Position numbers and translations under genes: made by a program. The notes beneath the pieces were generated by a model that ran no database searches, was not told the DNA's origin, and saw only the letters and a list, made by a program, of their open reading frames with translations. Of a DNA stretch of 64,000 nt, positions 16,861 through 26,006 are shown piece by piece. Every line of letters begins with the position of its first letter. Position 1 is the first letter of the stretch. Location: assembly GCF_013009075.1 (NCBI RefSeq), contig NZ_CP053108.1:1054001-1118000 (forward strand). The letters are read 5' to 3'. The DNA is from Halomonas sp. TA22 (lineage in GTDB: Bacteria; Pseudomonadota; Gammaproteobacteria; Pseudomonadales; Halomonadaceae).

Positions 16861-17415
16861 TCATGAGTGTCGGCGCAGCTGGGAGATGGGCATCTCCAGA
16901 CGCTGCTGCTTGTGCAGCATGTTGAGCAGCACGATGGCGCGCTCCTCGCCCTTCTGCGCCTCGAAGACCGCCTGCAGATCGCGAAAGGGCCCTTCGACGA
17001 TCTCGACGGGCTCGCCGGTGCGGAAGTAGACGTTGGCGACCGGCTCGTCGTCTCGTGCCGCCCGGGCATGTTGGCGCAGCGTCTCGATCAGCGAGTCGTC
17101 GACCGCCAGCGGTTCACCACCGAAGCCGACCAGCTTGAGTACGCCACGCGTCGAGCGAATTGGCCCCCAGTTGCTGGCCACGCGATCTAGGCGAATGAAC
17201 ATGTAGTAGGGAAACAGTGGCTCGGCGACCCAGACCAGCCGGTTGCGTCGCTTCTTCTGGACCTCCAGCAGGGGATGAAAGACCTCATAGCCCTGATTGG
17301 AGAGATGCTCGGTGGCGCGAAAGGACTCCCCCCCCTTGCACTGGATCGCATACCAGCGCGGCAGAGCGTCGGATGTCTCGTCATTCAGAAGGTCGTTTGG
17401 CTCTCCCTCGCTCAT
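16861..17415 (-). CDS. rfaH: Transcription elongation factor RfaH (NusG paralogue)
   Basis: 184 residues from the ATG at 17415, which follows GGGGAG by 5 nt; an upstream in-frame extension to 17493 has no ribosome site or family similarity. The N-terminal NGN domain (RWYAIQCKGGESFRATEHL, then FPYYMFIRLD) is followed by a short KOW-type C-terminal domain (VYFRTGEPVEIVEGPFRDLQ). RfaH rides on RNA polymerase and raises expression of long horizontally acquired or surface-polysaccharide operons that carry an ops element. Its divergent neighbour is ampG. No ops element was found in this window. Confidence 0.85.
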   Translation of the reverse strand: MSEGEPNDLLNDETSDALPRWYAIQCKGGESFRATEHLSNQGYEVFHPLLEVQKKRRNRLVWVAEPLFPYYMFIRLDRVASNWGPIRSTRGVLKLVGFGGEPLAVDDSLIETLRQHARAARDDEPVANVYFRTGEPVEIVEGPFRDLQAVFEAQKGEERAIVLLNMLHKQQRLEMPISQLRRHS

Positions 17416-17596
17416 GGTACTCCCCGAATAGTGACGACGTTTGTCTGGCGCCCAATAAACGGCTCTGCAACAATCCCACGTGCTACGAGCCATAATAGCA
17501 AGGGACTGATTTCGCTAGCACGCTGATGACGCGAAACGGCTAGTCTATCATCTTGCCAAGCTGCTTCCGCCACATTCCTTTTCATGGAGTTCACCG

Positions 17597-18964
17597 ATGT
17601 CCTTGCCCCATGCGCAGCGCAGCTGGCGTTCAGCCCTGGCAATCTACTTACGCGCGCCGGTCATCACCATGTTGCTGCTGGGCTTTTCCGCCGGTCTGCC
17701 ATTCCTGCTGGTCTTCTCCACGCTCTCGGCCTGGCTACGTAGCGATGGCGTCGAGGTGGCGGCCATTGGCTTCTTCTCGTGGATTGGCATTCTCTACTCG
17801 ATCAAGTTCTTCTGGGCACCGGTAGTGGACCGGCTGGCCCTGCCACTGTTGACCCGGACGCTGGGTCAGCGGCGCGGCTGGATGCTGTTTGCCCAGGCGA
17901 TGATCGCCGCCGGCCTCATCGGGCTGGCAAGCCTCGACCCGCTACACAATCTGCCGTGGGTGGCGGCCTTCGCTCTGCTGGTCGCCTTCGGCTCCGCCAC
18001 CCAGGACATCGCCATCGACGCCTTTCGCATCGAATCGGCGGACGACGACATCCAAGCGGCCATGGCCTCCACCTACATCATCGGCTATCGTGGCGGGTTG
18101 CTGGCCGCCGGGGCCGGTGCGCTCTATGTCGCCTCGATGGTCTCCTGGCAAGTGGCCTACCTGAGCATGGCGGCGCTGGTCGGCATCGGTGTGGTGACCG
18201 TACTGGTGCGTCCGGAACCCAAGCGCTCGTCGCTCACGGTGCAACTGATTCACGAACCCAGGGTGCGCGCCTTTCTTCGCGTCAGCCGTGGCAAGCCGCG
18301 AAACCTGAGGCGACTGGGGGCCTGGCTGATCGGTGCCATCGTCTGCCCGTTCACCGACTTCTTCAGTCGCCACCGGGCCAAGGCGCTGTGGCTGCTGTTG
18401 TTCATCGCGGTGTTCCGGATCAGCGACCTTGCGATGGCCTCGATGGCCAACCCACTCTATATCGACCTGGGCTTTTCGCTGGCCACCATCGCCAACGTGA
18501 CCAACGTCTTCGGCATTGCGATGAGCATCAGTGGCGGGATACTTGGCGGCCTGCTAGTCGCGCGCTACGGCATCGGACCCATTCTGGTACTGGGGGCCGC
18601 TGCCGCCACGCTGACCAACCTGCTGTTCGCTGCCCTCGCCATGGCTGGCGCCAACTTGCCGATGCTGGTAATGGCCATCGTCGGCGACAACCTGGCCAAC
18701 GGCCTGGCCAGCGCCGTATTCATCGCCTTCCTCTCGAGTCTGACCTCACGCGCCTACACCGCGACTCAGTACGCGCTGTTCTCTTCACTGATGACGCTGC
18801 CGGGCAAGTTCCTCAGCGGTTTCGGAGGGCTGGTGGTAGCGGGACAGGGGTATGCGACGTTCTTCGTGATCGCCACCGCGCTGGGACTGCCGGCGATACT
18901 GCTGGCACTGTGGATCAGTCGCGACCGCGAGCTGGTGCCACCGCCGCTTGCACGCGCCGCCTGA
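17597..18964 (+). CDS. ampG: AmpG-family muropeptide permease (MFS)
   Basis: 455 residues with about 12-14 hydrophobic helices and AmpG-type motifs: LLLGFSAGLPFLLVFSTLSA at the start, FWAPVVDRL, and the DIAIDAFRIE segment after QD. It imports GlcNAc-anhydroMurNAc peptides from the periplasm for cell-wall recycling and, where AmpC and AmpR exist, for beta-lactamase induction. GGAG lies 8 nt before the ATG. A periplasmic transglycosylase that would make such substrates is encoded at 13885-14496, though not in the same operon. Confidence 0.88.
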   Translation: MSLPHAQRSWRSALAIYLRAPVITMLLLGFSAGLPFLLVFSTLSAWLRSDGVEVAAIGFFSWIGILYSIKFFWAPVVDRLALPLLTRTLGQRRGWMLFAQAMIAAGLIGLASLDPLHNLPWVAAFALLVAFGSATQDIAIDAFRIESADDDIQAAMASTYIIGYRGGLLAAGAGALYVASMVSWQVAYLSMAALVGIGVVTVLVRPEPKRSSLTVQLIHEPRVRAFLRVSRGKPRNLRRLGAWLIGAIVCPFTDFFSRHRAKALWLLLFIAVFRISDLAMASMANPLYIDLGFSLATIANVTNVFGIAMSISGGILGGLLVARYGIGPILVLGAAAATLTNLLFAALAMAGANLPMLVMAIVGDNLANGLASAVFIAFLSSLTSRAYTATQYALFSSLMTLPGKFLSGFGGLVVAGQGYATFFVIATALGLPAILLALWISRDRELVPPPLARAA

Positions 18965-18989
18965 GTGTTGGAAATGAGCTTGCCGCCTA

Positions 18990-20798
18990 TCAGCGATGAA
19001 TGGCAAGCCACTCAAGGGCACCGCGGCTCTTGGCCCACTGATCGCGCATCAGCGTACGATACTGCCAGGCTTCGGCCCGGCTGCCCGTCTCCGGCAGTGT
19101 TTCGGCGGGAAGCGTGACCGGACGCGGATTGGCATCGCAGAGCATGGCGATGGCATGGACATTGAGCGCGGCCGCCTCGTTGAGTGCCGCAAGTGCCTCG
19201 TCATGCCGCTCCATGCGATAGAGTGCCAGCGCCTGACCCATCAGTACCCCCAGCAGGGGCGTCTCGGCAGCCTGGCGGCTCACCTCCAGCGCCCGCTCGT
19301 CCTGTCCCTCGCGCAGCAGCTGGTCGAGCACCAGTTCACGCAGTCCCAGGCTGTCCTGCTCATCCAGCACCAGTAGCCGTTCGGCAAGCTCCCGCGAGCG
19401 TTCGCGGGCGCCCCGCTCCATGCCCACCACCAAGGCAAGGCCGGTGCGCAGCAGCACGGCGTTGTCGGCGGCGTCCCAGGCGAAGGTGCCCTTGCCCATG
19501 CCGTCGAGTTGCGTCAGCCAGCGCTCCAGGCGTGCCGCCAGCGGCTCGAACAGGCTCGGGGCCATCCACGGCAGGCTGCCGAAGCGGCTAGTGAGGGCCA
19601 GCGTCAGCGCCTGCACCACCTTGGCGGAGTCGAGCCACTCGGGATGCGCGCAGAGCGCCACCAGCCATTCGCCGGCATGAGGCCAGGGGTCGGCCTCGAA
19701 GCCGAGCGCCGCCTCTTCGTCGACCAGCACCTGAAACTGCGCCTGCCAGCCGGCAAACAGCGTATCCTCGCGAGCGGTGGCATGATACTCGCGGCTGCCA
19801 TCCTCGGCACGCCGGAAGTCGAGCAGCGGCGCGGTGGGCAGCGCCTCGAGCAGCGCCTGCAGTGCTGCCAGCGGTTCGGCGAGATCCTCCTCGGAGTGGA
19901 CCATCTGCTCGGCCAGGGTCGCACCGGGATTGTCGGCGAGATCGGCCAGGAACTGCAGCTGCTCGGGTTCGAGATCGCCCTGACGTGTGAGCCTGCGAAA
20001 CCAGAAACGAGCACGCTCTCCGGCCTCCTCGATATTACCCTCGTGGAGCAGCAACATCGCCTCGATATAAGCCAGCGTCGGTGAGTCGGGCAACGCCTGC
20101 TGGGCACGCACGAAGGTCTCGCGCGCGCTTGCCAGGTCATCGTTGTCCAGATGCATCAGGCACAGCCGCTCGAGCGCCAGGCCTCGCAGGAACAGTGGGC
20201 CATGCTCGAGAACGTCGTCGAGCAGCGCGGTGCGCTTGCGGTGGAAGCCACGCTCCTGATACAGATCGATCAGCAGTTCGAATGCCGGTTCGGCCTGCTC
20301 GGGGAGCTTCGACCAGTCGCCTGCGTCGAACAGCGCCTCGAGAATCTGCTGGGCACGGCCGCGCTGACCGCTCTCGGCGGCGATCAGCCCCGCCTCGAGC
20401 AGGGCTTGGGCGGGTGCCTGGCCACTGAGCAGCGCCGCCTTGAGGGTGTCGCCCTTCCACTCGCGCAGCGAGAGCATCCACATCAGATGCGCGGGTACCG
20501 CACCTGGCAAGCTGATCGCGCCGCAACACTGCTTGGTCTTGCGTCCCGAGTCACACCAGCAGGGCTCGTTGCGCCCTGGCCTAGCGAGCGGTTCGCAGGC
20601 GAACCCTGCACGCTCGAGCGGGGTTTGCGACCAAATTTCGGGGGCCAGGGCCTGGGCCATGGCCAGGTTGCCTCCCATGTGCGCCACGCCATGTCGGCGT
20701 GCCCAGGCCATGAACGACGGATAATGCTCATTGTCACGAATCGCCACCAAGGCTCCGGAAGCAAAGCCCAGCAGCTGTTCCACCCATACTGCCAGCAT
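18990..20798 (-). CDS. SEC-C motif and TPR-like repeat protein
   Basis: 602 residues. An N-terminal segment (about 1-90) is followed by a SEC-C zinc motif near residues 93-113 (GRNEPCWCDSGRKTKQCCG). The remainder is helical with repeated A/L/E-rich units resembling tetratricopeptide repeats (ARETFVRAQQALPDSPTLAY is one). SEC-C motifs bind zinc and occur at the tail of SecA and in many uncharacterised adaptor proteins; TPR arrays bind partner proteins. There is no signal peptide. GGAG lies 6 nt before the ATG. Specific function unknown. Confidence 0.78.
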   Translation of the reverse strand: MLAVWVEQLLGFASGALVAIRDNEHYPSFMAWARRHGVAHMGGNLAMAQALAPEIWSQTPLERAGFACEPLARPGRNEPCWCDSGRKTKQCCGAISLPGAVPAHLMWMLSLREWKGDTLKAALLSGQAPAQALLEAGLIAAESGQRGRAQQILEALFDAGDWSKLPEQAEPAFELLIDLYQERGFHRKRTALLDDVLEHGPLFLRGLALERLCLMHLDNDDLASARETFVRAQQALPDSPTLAYIEAMLLLHEGNIEEAGERARFWFRRLTRQGDLEPEQLQFLADLADNPGATLAEQMVHSEEDLAEPLAALQALLEALPTAPLLDFRRAEDGSREYHATAREDTLFAGWQAQFQVLVDEEAALGFEADPWPHAGEWLVALCAHPEWLDSAKVVQALTLALTSRFGSLPWMAPSLFEPLAARLERWLTQLDGMGKGTFAWDAADNAVLLRTGLALVVGMERGARERSRELAERLLVLDEQDSLGLRELVLDQLLREGQDERALEVSRQAAETPLLGVLMGQALALYRMERHDEALAALNEAAALNVHAIAMLCDANPRPVTLPAETLPETGSRAEAWQYRTLMRDQWAKSRGALEWLAIHR

Positions 20799-20872
20799 CG
20801 CAATCTCCGCCAGAAAATCGCGTCAGTCTAGCATGAGGGCATTGTCGGACTCACGAATCATTGCCCTGATCC

Positions 20873-22120
20873 TCAGCGCTGACGGGCCCACTCGAGCAGC
20901 GGCTGGCTTCTGGCGTGCATGTCGAGACGCGCCTCGAGGCGTACCAGATTCCAGTAGTGGCCATTGAGCGCCCGCGACAGCAACAGCGTATCGGCGGGGG
21001 GCTGCAAGCGGTCCATGGCCGACCAGACTCGAGGACTCAGCTCGCGCAGGCGGTGATGGACCCGCACGTCACCGAAATTCTGAGGCCCCGGCATGAACAG
21101 CGGTGCAATGGCCTGGGCAGATTCGCGATAGAGCGCCAGCGGTGCGCCCTCCCCCTGGCGTCCCCCCATCTTCAGCAGCGCCTCGTCCATGGCCATGGCA
21201 TCCTGAGCCAGGGTCGCCTCGAGCAGAGTGAGCATCTGGACCAGACGCGCCTCGGGCACGGCGATCACCGCCCCCAGGTCGTAGATCACCAGCCGGCCCT
21301 GCTCATCGCAGGCGAAGTTGCCGGCGTGCGGGTCGGCGTGCAGCTCGCCATGGGTGAAAAGCTCCTCGGTCAGCCAGTCGGCGAGGTGCTCCGCCAGTGC
21401 TTGGCGCCGCTCCGGTGAGGCGGACTCCATGTCGCGCAGCGGCGTGCCGGGCTGATAGCGCATGGCGAGCACTCGCTCGCCGCTCAGTGCCGGCAGCGGT
21501 TCGGGTATCCTCAACCAGTCACAACCGCTATAGCGCTCGCGGTAACGCGTAAGCGCCGCGGCTTCGGCACGGTAGTCGAGCTCCCCCCTCAGGCTTTCGG
21601 CCAACTCCTCGAATAGCGCGTCCAGGCGCGCCTGGGGCAGCTTGAGCCAGCGCCCCAGACGCATGAGGCGCCGCACCTGAACCAGGTCGCTCTCCAGCAC
21701 TTCGGCAAGCCCGGGATACTGCACCTTGAGCACCACGCGCTCCCCTTCAAGCGTCGTGGCACGGTGCACCTGGCCCATCGAGGCGCTGGCGAAGGGTGTC
21801 TGCTCGATGTCGGCGAAATGCCGGTCGAGCCGATCATACTCCTCCTCGAGCGTGGCACGGATACGCGGCCACGGCATCGGCTCGGCCTGACGCTGCAGAC
21901 GCGCAAGCTCGCCTGCAAGCTCGGGCGGCAACAAGTCGTCCCATTGCGACATCATCTGTGCCAGCTTCATCGCCGGCCCCTTGAGCTCGGAGAGGCCATC
22001 GAAGAGCGCCATGCCCAGCGCCTGCCAGTCCGACTGGCCTCCCAGGCGGCTGCGCAGTACCGCACCCCCGGTTCGAGCACCCAGACCCAGCAGTCTTCGC
22101 GTTCTGCCCCGCTCACGCAT
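20873..22120 (-). CDS. ABC1/AarF/UbiB-family atypical kinase
   Basis: 415 residues with ABC1-kinase landmarks: KGPAMKLAQMMS near the start, FASASMGQVHRA (A-rich loop), a VVLKVQYPG lysine, an E in the helix that follows, HADPHAGNF (catalytic loop) and YDLGAV (metal-binding DLG). The family signature KxGQ appears as KLAQ, a variant seen in one branch of AarF-like proteins. There are no clear C-terminal membrane helices of the UbiB type, so this is probably not the ubiquinone-pathway UbiB. AGGAG lies 9 nt before the ATG. Substrate unknown. Confidence 0.8.
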   Translation of the reverse strand: MRERGRTRRLLGLGARTGGAVLRSRLGGQSDWQALGMALFDGLSELKGPAMKLAQMMSQWDDLLPPELAGELARLQRQAEPMPWPRIRATLEEEYDRLDRHFADIEQTPFASASMGQVHRATTLEGERVVLKVQYPGLAEVLESDLVQVRRLMRLGRWLKLPQARLDALFEELAESLRGELDYRAEAAALTRYRERYSGCDWLRIPEPLPALSGERVLAMRYQPGTPLRDMESASPERRQALAEHLADWLTEELFTHGELHADPHAGNFACDEQGRLVIYDLGAVIAVPEARLVQMLTLLEATLAQDAMAMDEALLKMGGRQGEGAPLALYRESAQAIAPLFMPGPQNFGDVRVHHRLRELSPRVWSAMDRLQPPADTLLLSRALNGHYWNLVRLEARLDMHARSQPLLEWARQR

Positions 22121-22215
22121 GAGGTGACACTCCTGGTCAGATGAAATGTCAGATTACTATGGCAGCCGAGCGACGATACTGGAAGAATATCCATACCTGA
22201 TAGCCCGAGGCTGCC

Positions 22216-24192
22216 ATGCGCCTGATCATCGCCGAAAAACCCAGCCTGGCCCGCGCCATTGCCGATGCCTTGCCAGGCTCTCCAAAAAAAAGCGACGGCG
22301 CCATCACCGTCGGCGACACCACCGTGAGCTGGTGCATAGGCCATCTGCTTGAGCAGGCGCCACCGGACGCCTACGACCCACGCTACAAGCAGTGGCGCCT
22401 GGACCACCTGCCGATCCTGCCGGACCCGTGGCAACTGACGCCGCGTCCCAAGGCGCGTGGTCAGCTGGCGGTGATTCGCAAGCTGCTCAAGCAGGCAAGC
22501 CTGGTCGTGCATGCCGGCGACCCGGACCGCGAGGGGCAACTGCTGGTCCAGGAGACCATCGACTACCTGCGCTGGAAGGGCCCGGTCGCGCGGCTGCTGG
22601 TCAACGACATGAACCGTTCGGCGGTCGCCAAGGCGCTGGAGCGGCTGGAGGACAATGCGCGCTACCAGGGGCTCTTTCGTGCCGCCGAAACGCGCTCCCG
22701 GGCCGACTGGCTGTATGGCATCAACCTCTCCCGCGCCTGGACGCTGATCGGCCGTCAGGCCGGCCACGACGGTGTGCTCTCGGTGGGTCGTGTGCAGACC
22801 CCGGTGCTCGGCCTGGTGGTGCGCCGCGACCTCGACATCGCCCGCTTCGAGCCACGCCCCTTTTATGTAGTGTGGGGCGATCTGCAGGTCGCCCAAGGTC
22901 GATTGCGCGCCTGGTGGCAACCCGGCGAAGCCCACCGCCTCGACGAGCAGGGGCGCTTGCTGGATCGCCTGCCTGCCGAGCAGCTCGCCGCGCGCCTTCC
23001 CGGTGCCAGCGGTCATCTTGCCAAGCTCGACAGTCGCGACCAGCGCCAAGCCGCGCCACTCCCCTATTCACTCTCGGCGCTGCAGGTGGATGCCGCACGC
23101 CGCTACAAGCTATCGGCCAAGAGCGTGCTTGACGCCTGTCAGAGCCTCTACGAGCGCCACAAGCTGATCACCTATCCCCGCTCGGACTGCCGCTACCTGC
23201 CCAAGGGTCATCACGCGCCGCTGGGCAGAGCGCTGCCTCAGATCTGCCGAGCCGATGCCACCCTAGCGCCATGGCTCGAAGGCGCCGACTTCAGCCGCCG
23301 TTCGCGGGCCTGGAACGATGCCAAGGTGAGCGCCCACCATGCACTTGCACCGACCGGAGCCGTGCCCGACATGGCGCGCCTGTCGGCAGTCGAAGCCAAT
23401 GTGTTCCGACTGGTGGTACGCAACGTGCTGGCCCAGTTCCATGCCGCACTGGAGAGCCGTGAGGTCAAGGCCGAGTTCGAAATTCTCGGCGAGACGTTCA
23501 AGGCTCAGGGTCGCGTGATTCTGGTTGCCGGATGGAAGCCGCTGTTCACTACCCGCGACGAGGCACCTCCGCTACCGCCACTGACCCAGGGCGAGACCGC
23601 AAGCGTCGTCGACCAGGCGGTGGAGGACCGCGAGACGCGCCCGCCCGAGCCTTTCAACGACGCCAGCCTGATCAAGGCGATGATGAACATCGCCCGCTAC
23701 GTCGAGGACCCGGAAGTCAAGCGTACCCTGCGCGATACCGATGGCCTGGGCACCGAGGCGACCCGTGCCGGCATCATCGAGACCTTGCTCGAGCGCGGCT
23801 ATCTGGTGCGCCAGCAGGGCGCAGTGCGTGCCACGCGAACCGGTCATGCGCTGATCGAGTCGCTGCCGACGGCGGCCTCGCGCCCTGAGCGCACCGCGCT
23901 TTGGGAACAACGCCTTTCGCTGATTGCCGAGGAGAACGCCTCGACGAGCGACTTTCTCGACCTGCTCGTGAGCGATCTTCGCGGGCTGCTCGGAACTGCC
24001 GATGCCGGACGCATGCGTGCGGCACTCACTTCCGCCCAAGGGATCGAGGCCCCAAGCCAGGCCGCCCCGCGGCAGCGTCGCGGCGTAGCCGGCACACACG
24101 GCAAATCCACGACCACCAGAGGTGGCACGGGGAGTGGCAAGCGCAGGGGCATGAATCCGGCACGCCGCCGCAAGAAGGCCGAGTCGTCGTGA
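22216..24192 (+). CDS. topB: DNA topoisomerase III
   Basis: 658 residues, type IA topoisomerase that relaxes and decatenates DNA through a 5'-phosphotyrosine intermediate. It starts with a TOPRIM domain (MRLIIAEKPSLARAIAD; metal-binding HAGDPDREG at 99-107), continues with GVLSVGRVQTP (186-196) and shows the active-site tyrosine Y320 in LITYPRSDCRYLP. The C-terminus is a short basic tail rich in Arg, Lys and Gly rather than zinc fingers. The stop overlaps the next gene's start (TGATG), so the panE-like gene is likely coupled. Confidence 0.93.
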   Translation: MRLIIAEKPSLARAIADALPGSPKKSDGAITVGDTTVSWCIGHLLEQAPPDAYDPRYKQWRLDHLPILPDPWQLTPRPKARGQLAVIRKLLKQASLVVHAGDPDREGQLLVQETIDYLRWKGPVARLLVNDMNRSAVAKALERLEDNARYQGLFRAAETRSRADWLYGINLSRAWTLIGRQAGHDGVLSVGRVQTPVLGLVVRRDLDIARFEPRPFYVVWGDLQVAQGRLRAWWQPGEAHRLDEQGRLLDRLPAEQLAARLPGASGHLAKLDSRDQRQAAPLPYSLSALQVDAARRYKLSAKSVLDACQSLYERHKLITYPRSDCRYLPKGHHAPLGRALPQICRADATLAPWLEGADFSRRSRAWNDAKVSAHHALAPTGAVPDMARLSAVEANVFRLVVRNVLAQFHAALESREVKAEFEILGETFKAQGRVILVAGWKPLFTTRDEAPPLPPLTQGETASVVDQAVEDRETRPPEPFNDASLIKAMMNIARYVEDPEVKRTLRDTDGLGTEATRAGIIETLLERGYLVRQQGAVRATRTGHALIESLPTAASRPERTALWEQRLSLIAEENASTSDFLDLLVSDLRGLLGTADAGRMRAALTSAQGIEAPSQAAPRQRRGVAGTHGKSTTTRGGTGSGKRRGMNPARRRKKAESS

Positions 24193-25115
24193 TGCCTGCC
24201 CCGCACGTGGCGTTCGAGCGTCATCTGGTCGTCGGCCCCGGGGCTCTGGGTCGGCTGCTGGCCATTCGCCTGGCCCTGTCTGATCGAGCCCCTAAGGTCG
24301 CCCTGCTCGGGCGTCGCCCGCCACCGCGCCACCTGCAGCTGGTCACGCCCGAAGGCGAGCGCCTGATGGGGGACCTTCCCGGGCTGACCGCCGAGACGCT
24401 CGCGACCGAATCCGGGCGCCTGGTGCACCTCACCACCAAGGCCTACGCCGCACAGGCGGCGTTCGAGGCGATTGCACCAAACCTGACGCCGGATACGCCC
24501 GTGGTGCTGTGGCAGAACGGCTATGGCATTCAGGAAACGCTGACTCGCCAATGGTCCGGACCGGTGCTGTGCGCCAGCACCACCGAGGGCGCCTATGTCA
24601 CTGGCGTGGACGAGGTGGTACATGCCGGCCATGGCCAGAGTGTGCTTGGCGATCTTGGCGGCGAGCATGGCGAGCTCGCCTCGGCGCTTGCCGAGACCTT
24701 GAGCAGAGCGGGGCTACCGTGCCAGGCGGTGGATGACATTCGCGTGCGGCTCTGGCACAAGCTGGCGGTGAACGCTGCCATCAACCCCCTGGTCGCGCGC
24801 TTTCGCATTCGCAATGGTCAGCTTCGCGACAGACCATTTCGGCCGATGGTCGAGAGGGTCGTGGCCGAGGTGGCAAGAATCATGTCGTTAGAGGATATTC
24901 CTACCCCGCCCGAGGGGTGGAGCGGGCGGGTCTGGCAGGTGGTGGAGGGCACCGCCAACAACCGCGCCTCGATGCTTCAGGACGTACTCGCCGGGCGCCC
25001 TACCGAGCGCGAGGCGATCCTGGGCCCGCTGCTTGCAGCCGCCACTCGCCACACCCTGGCGTGTCCCGCTCTTGAGAGCCTTCATCGATCTTCTCCGGGA
25101 CCTGCACCAGAGTGA
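24192..25115 (+). CDS. panE: 2-dehydropantoate 2-reductase family protein
   Basis: 307 residues from the ATG at 24192, which shares bases with the topB stop. KPR/ApbA-type reductases use NADPH to make pantoate for coenzyme A. Visible parts are the nucleotide-binding VVGPGALGRLLA, LTTKAY (the family lysine), LWHKLAVNAAINPL (second conserved lysine) and NRASMLQDVLAGRPTE (substrate-binding serine and glutamate). All expected catalytic positions are present. The gene symbol is by family; paralogues of this family sometimes act on other 2-keto acids. Confidence 0.83.
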   Translation: MPAPHVAFERHLVVGPGALGRLLAIRLALSDRAPKVALLGRRPPPRHLQLVTPEGERLMGDLPGLTAETLATESGRLVHLTTKAYAAQAAFEAIAPNLTPDTPVVLWQNGYGIQETLTRQWSGPVLCASTTEGAYVTGVDEVVHAGHGQSVLGDLGGEHGELASALAETLSRAGLPCQAVDDIRVRLWHKLAVNAAINPLVARFRIRNGQLRDRPFRPMVERVVAEVARIMSLEDIPTPPEGWSGRVWQVVEGTANNRASMLQDVLAGRPTEREAILGPLLAAATRHTLACPALESLHRSSPGPAPE

Positions 25116-25169
25116 TCGGTAGCGCATGAAAACAACACTAAACGTTATTAAAAACAGATCGCTTATATC

Positions 25170-25200
25170 TTGACCCAATAGCGGCACTTGGGCGTATGCT
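25170..25200 (+). promoter_or_regulatory. Possible sigma-70 promoter for the peroxiredoxin gene
   Basis: TTGACC at 25170-25175 and TATGCT at 25195-25200 are separated by 19 bp, longer than ideal. The surrounding 25116-25298 region is relatively AT-rich and precedes a gene with its own ribosome site. Weak call. Confidence 0.3.
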
Positions 25201-25298
25201 CTATAGTCAAGCTGCCGCATCGGCCTGACTCAATGCCACGCGATATGCCATGCGGCACCCTCCGTCATGCCAACAGCACGTCAACAGGGAGTAGCCAT

Positions 25299-25958
25299 AT
25301 GGGCCTCAGAATTGGCGACATCGCCCCAAACTTCACCGCAGACACCACGCAAGGCACCCTGAACTTCCATGAATGGATCGGCGACAGCTGGTGCGTGCTG
25401 TTCTCGCATCCTAAGGATTTCACCCCGGTTTGCACCACTGAACTTGGCTACATGGCCAAGCTCAAGCCCGAGTTCGACAAGCGCAACACCAAGATCATCG
25501 GTCTCTCCGTCGATGCGGTCGAAAATCACGCCACTTGGTCGAAGGATATCGAGGAGACCCAGGGCACGGCGCCCAACTATCCAATGATTGGCGATACCAA
25601 TCTTGAGGTGGCCAAGCGCTACGACATGCTGCCGGCAGATCTCGACGCCACCGCCGAGGGGCGCACGCCGGCCGACAACGCCACCGTGCGCGCGGTCTTC
25701 ATCATCGGCCCGGACAAGAAGATCAAGGCGATGCTGATCTATCCGATGACCTCGGGCCGCGACTTCGACGAGGTACTGCGCCTGCTCGACTCCGTCCAGT
25801 TGACGCTGAAGCACACCGTGGCCACTCCGGTGAACTGGCGCCCGGGTGACGATGTCATCATCCCGCCCTCCGTCAGCGACGAGGAGGCGCAGAAGAAGTA
25901 CCCACAGGGCTACACCACGCTCAAGCCCTACCTGCGCACCGTCAAGCAGCCGCAATGA
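25299..25958 (+). CDS. 1-Cys peroxiredoxin (Prx6-type)
   Basis: 219 residues from the ATG at 25299, with AGGGAG 7 nt upstream. It reduces peroxides through the peroxidatic cysteine C45 in DFTPVCTTELG. The length, the C-terminal dimerisation arm (VIIPPSVSDEEA, then QGYTTLKPYLR) and the missing resolving cysteine place it in the Prx6 (1-Cys) group rather than AhpC. Another cysteine, C32, precedes it but is not in a family position. It converges on a sensor-kinase gene with a 48-bp gap. Confidence 0.92.
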   Translation: MGLRIGDIAPNFTADTTQGTLNFHEWIGDSWCVLFSHPKDFTPVCTTELGYMAKLKPEFDKRNTKIIGLSVDAVENHATWSKDIEETQGTAPNYPMIGDTNLEVAKRYDMLPADLDATAEGRTPADNATVRAVFIIGPDKKIKAMLIYPMTSGRDFDEVLRLLDSVQLTLKHTVATPVNWRPGDDVIIPPSVSDEEAQKKYPQGYTTLKPYLRTVKQPQ

Positions 25959-26006
25959 CCCTACCGTCGGGCGAGGGTTGACAGGACACTGGCGACCCGT
26001 CCGGTG

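Noticed and set aside
20822-20872. AGGGCA / TGCCCT inverted repeat between the SEC-C and ABC1 genes as a terminator
   Set aside because: Only a 6-bp stem with a long loop and no T-run.
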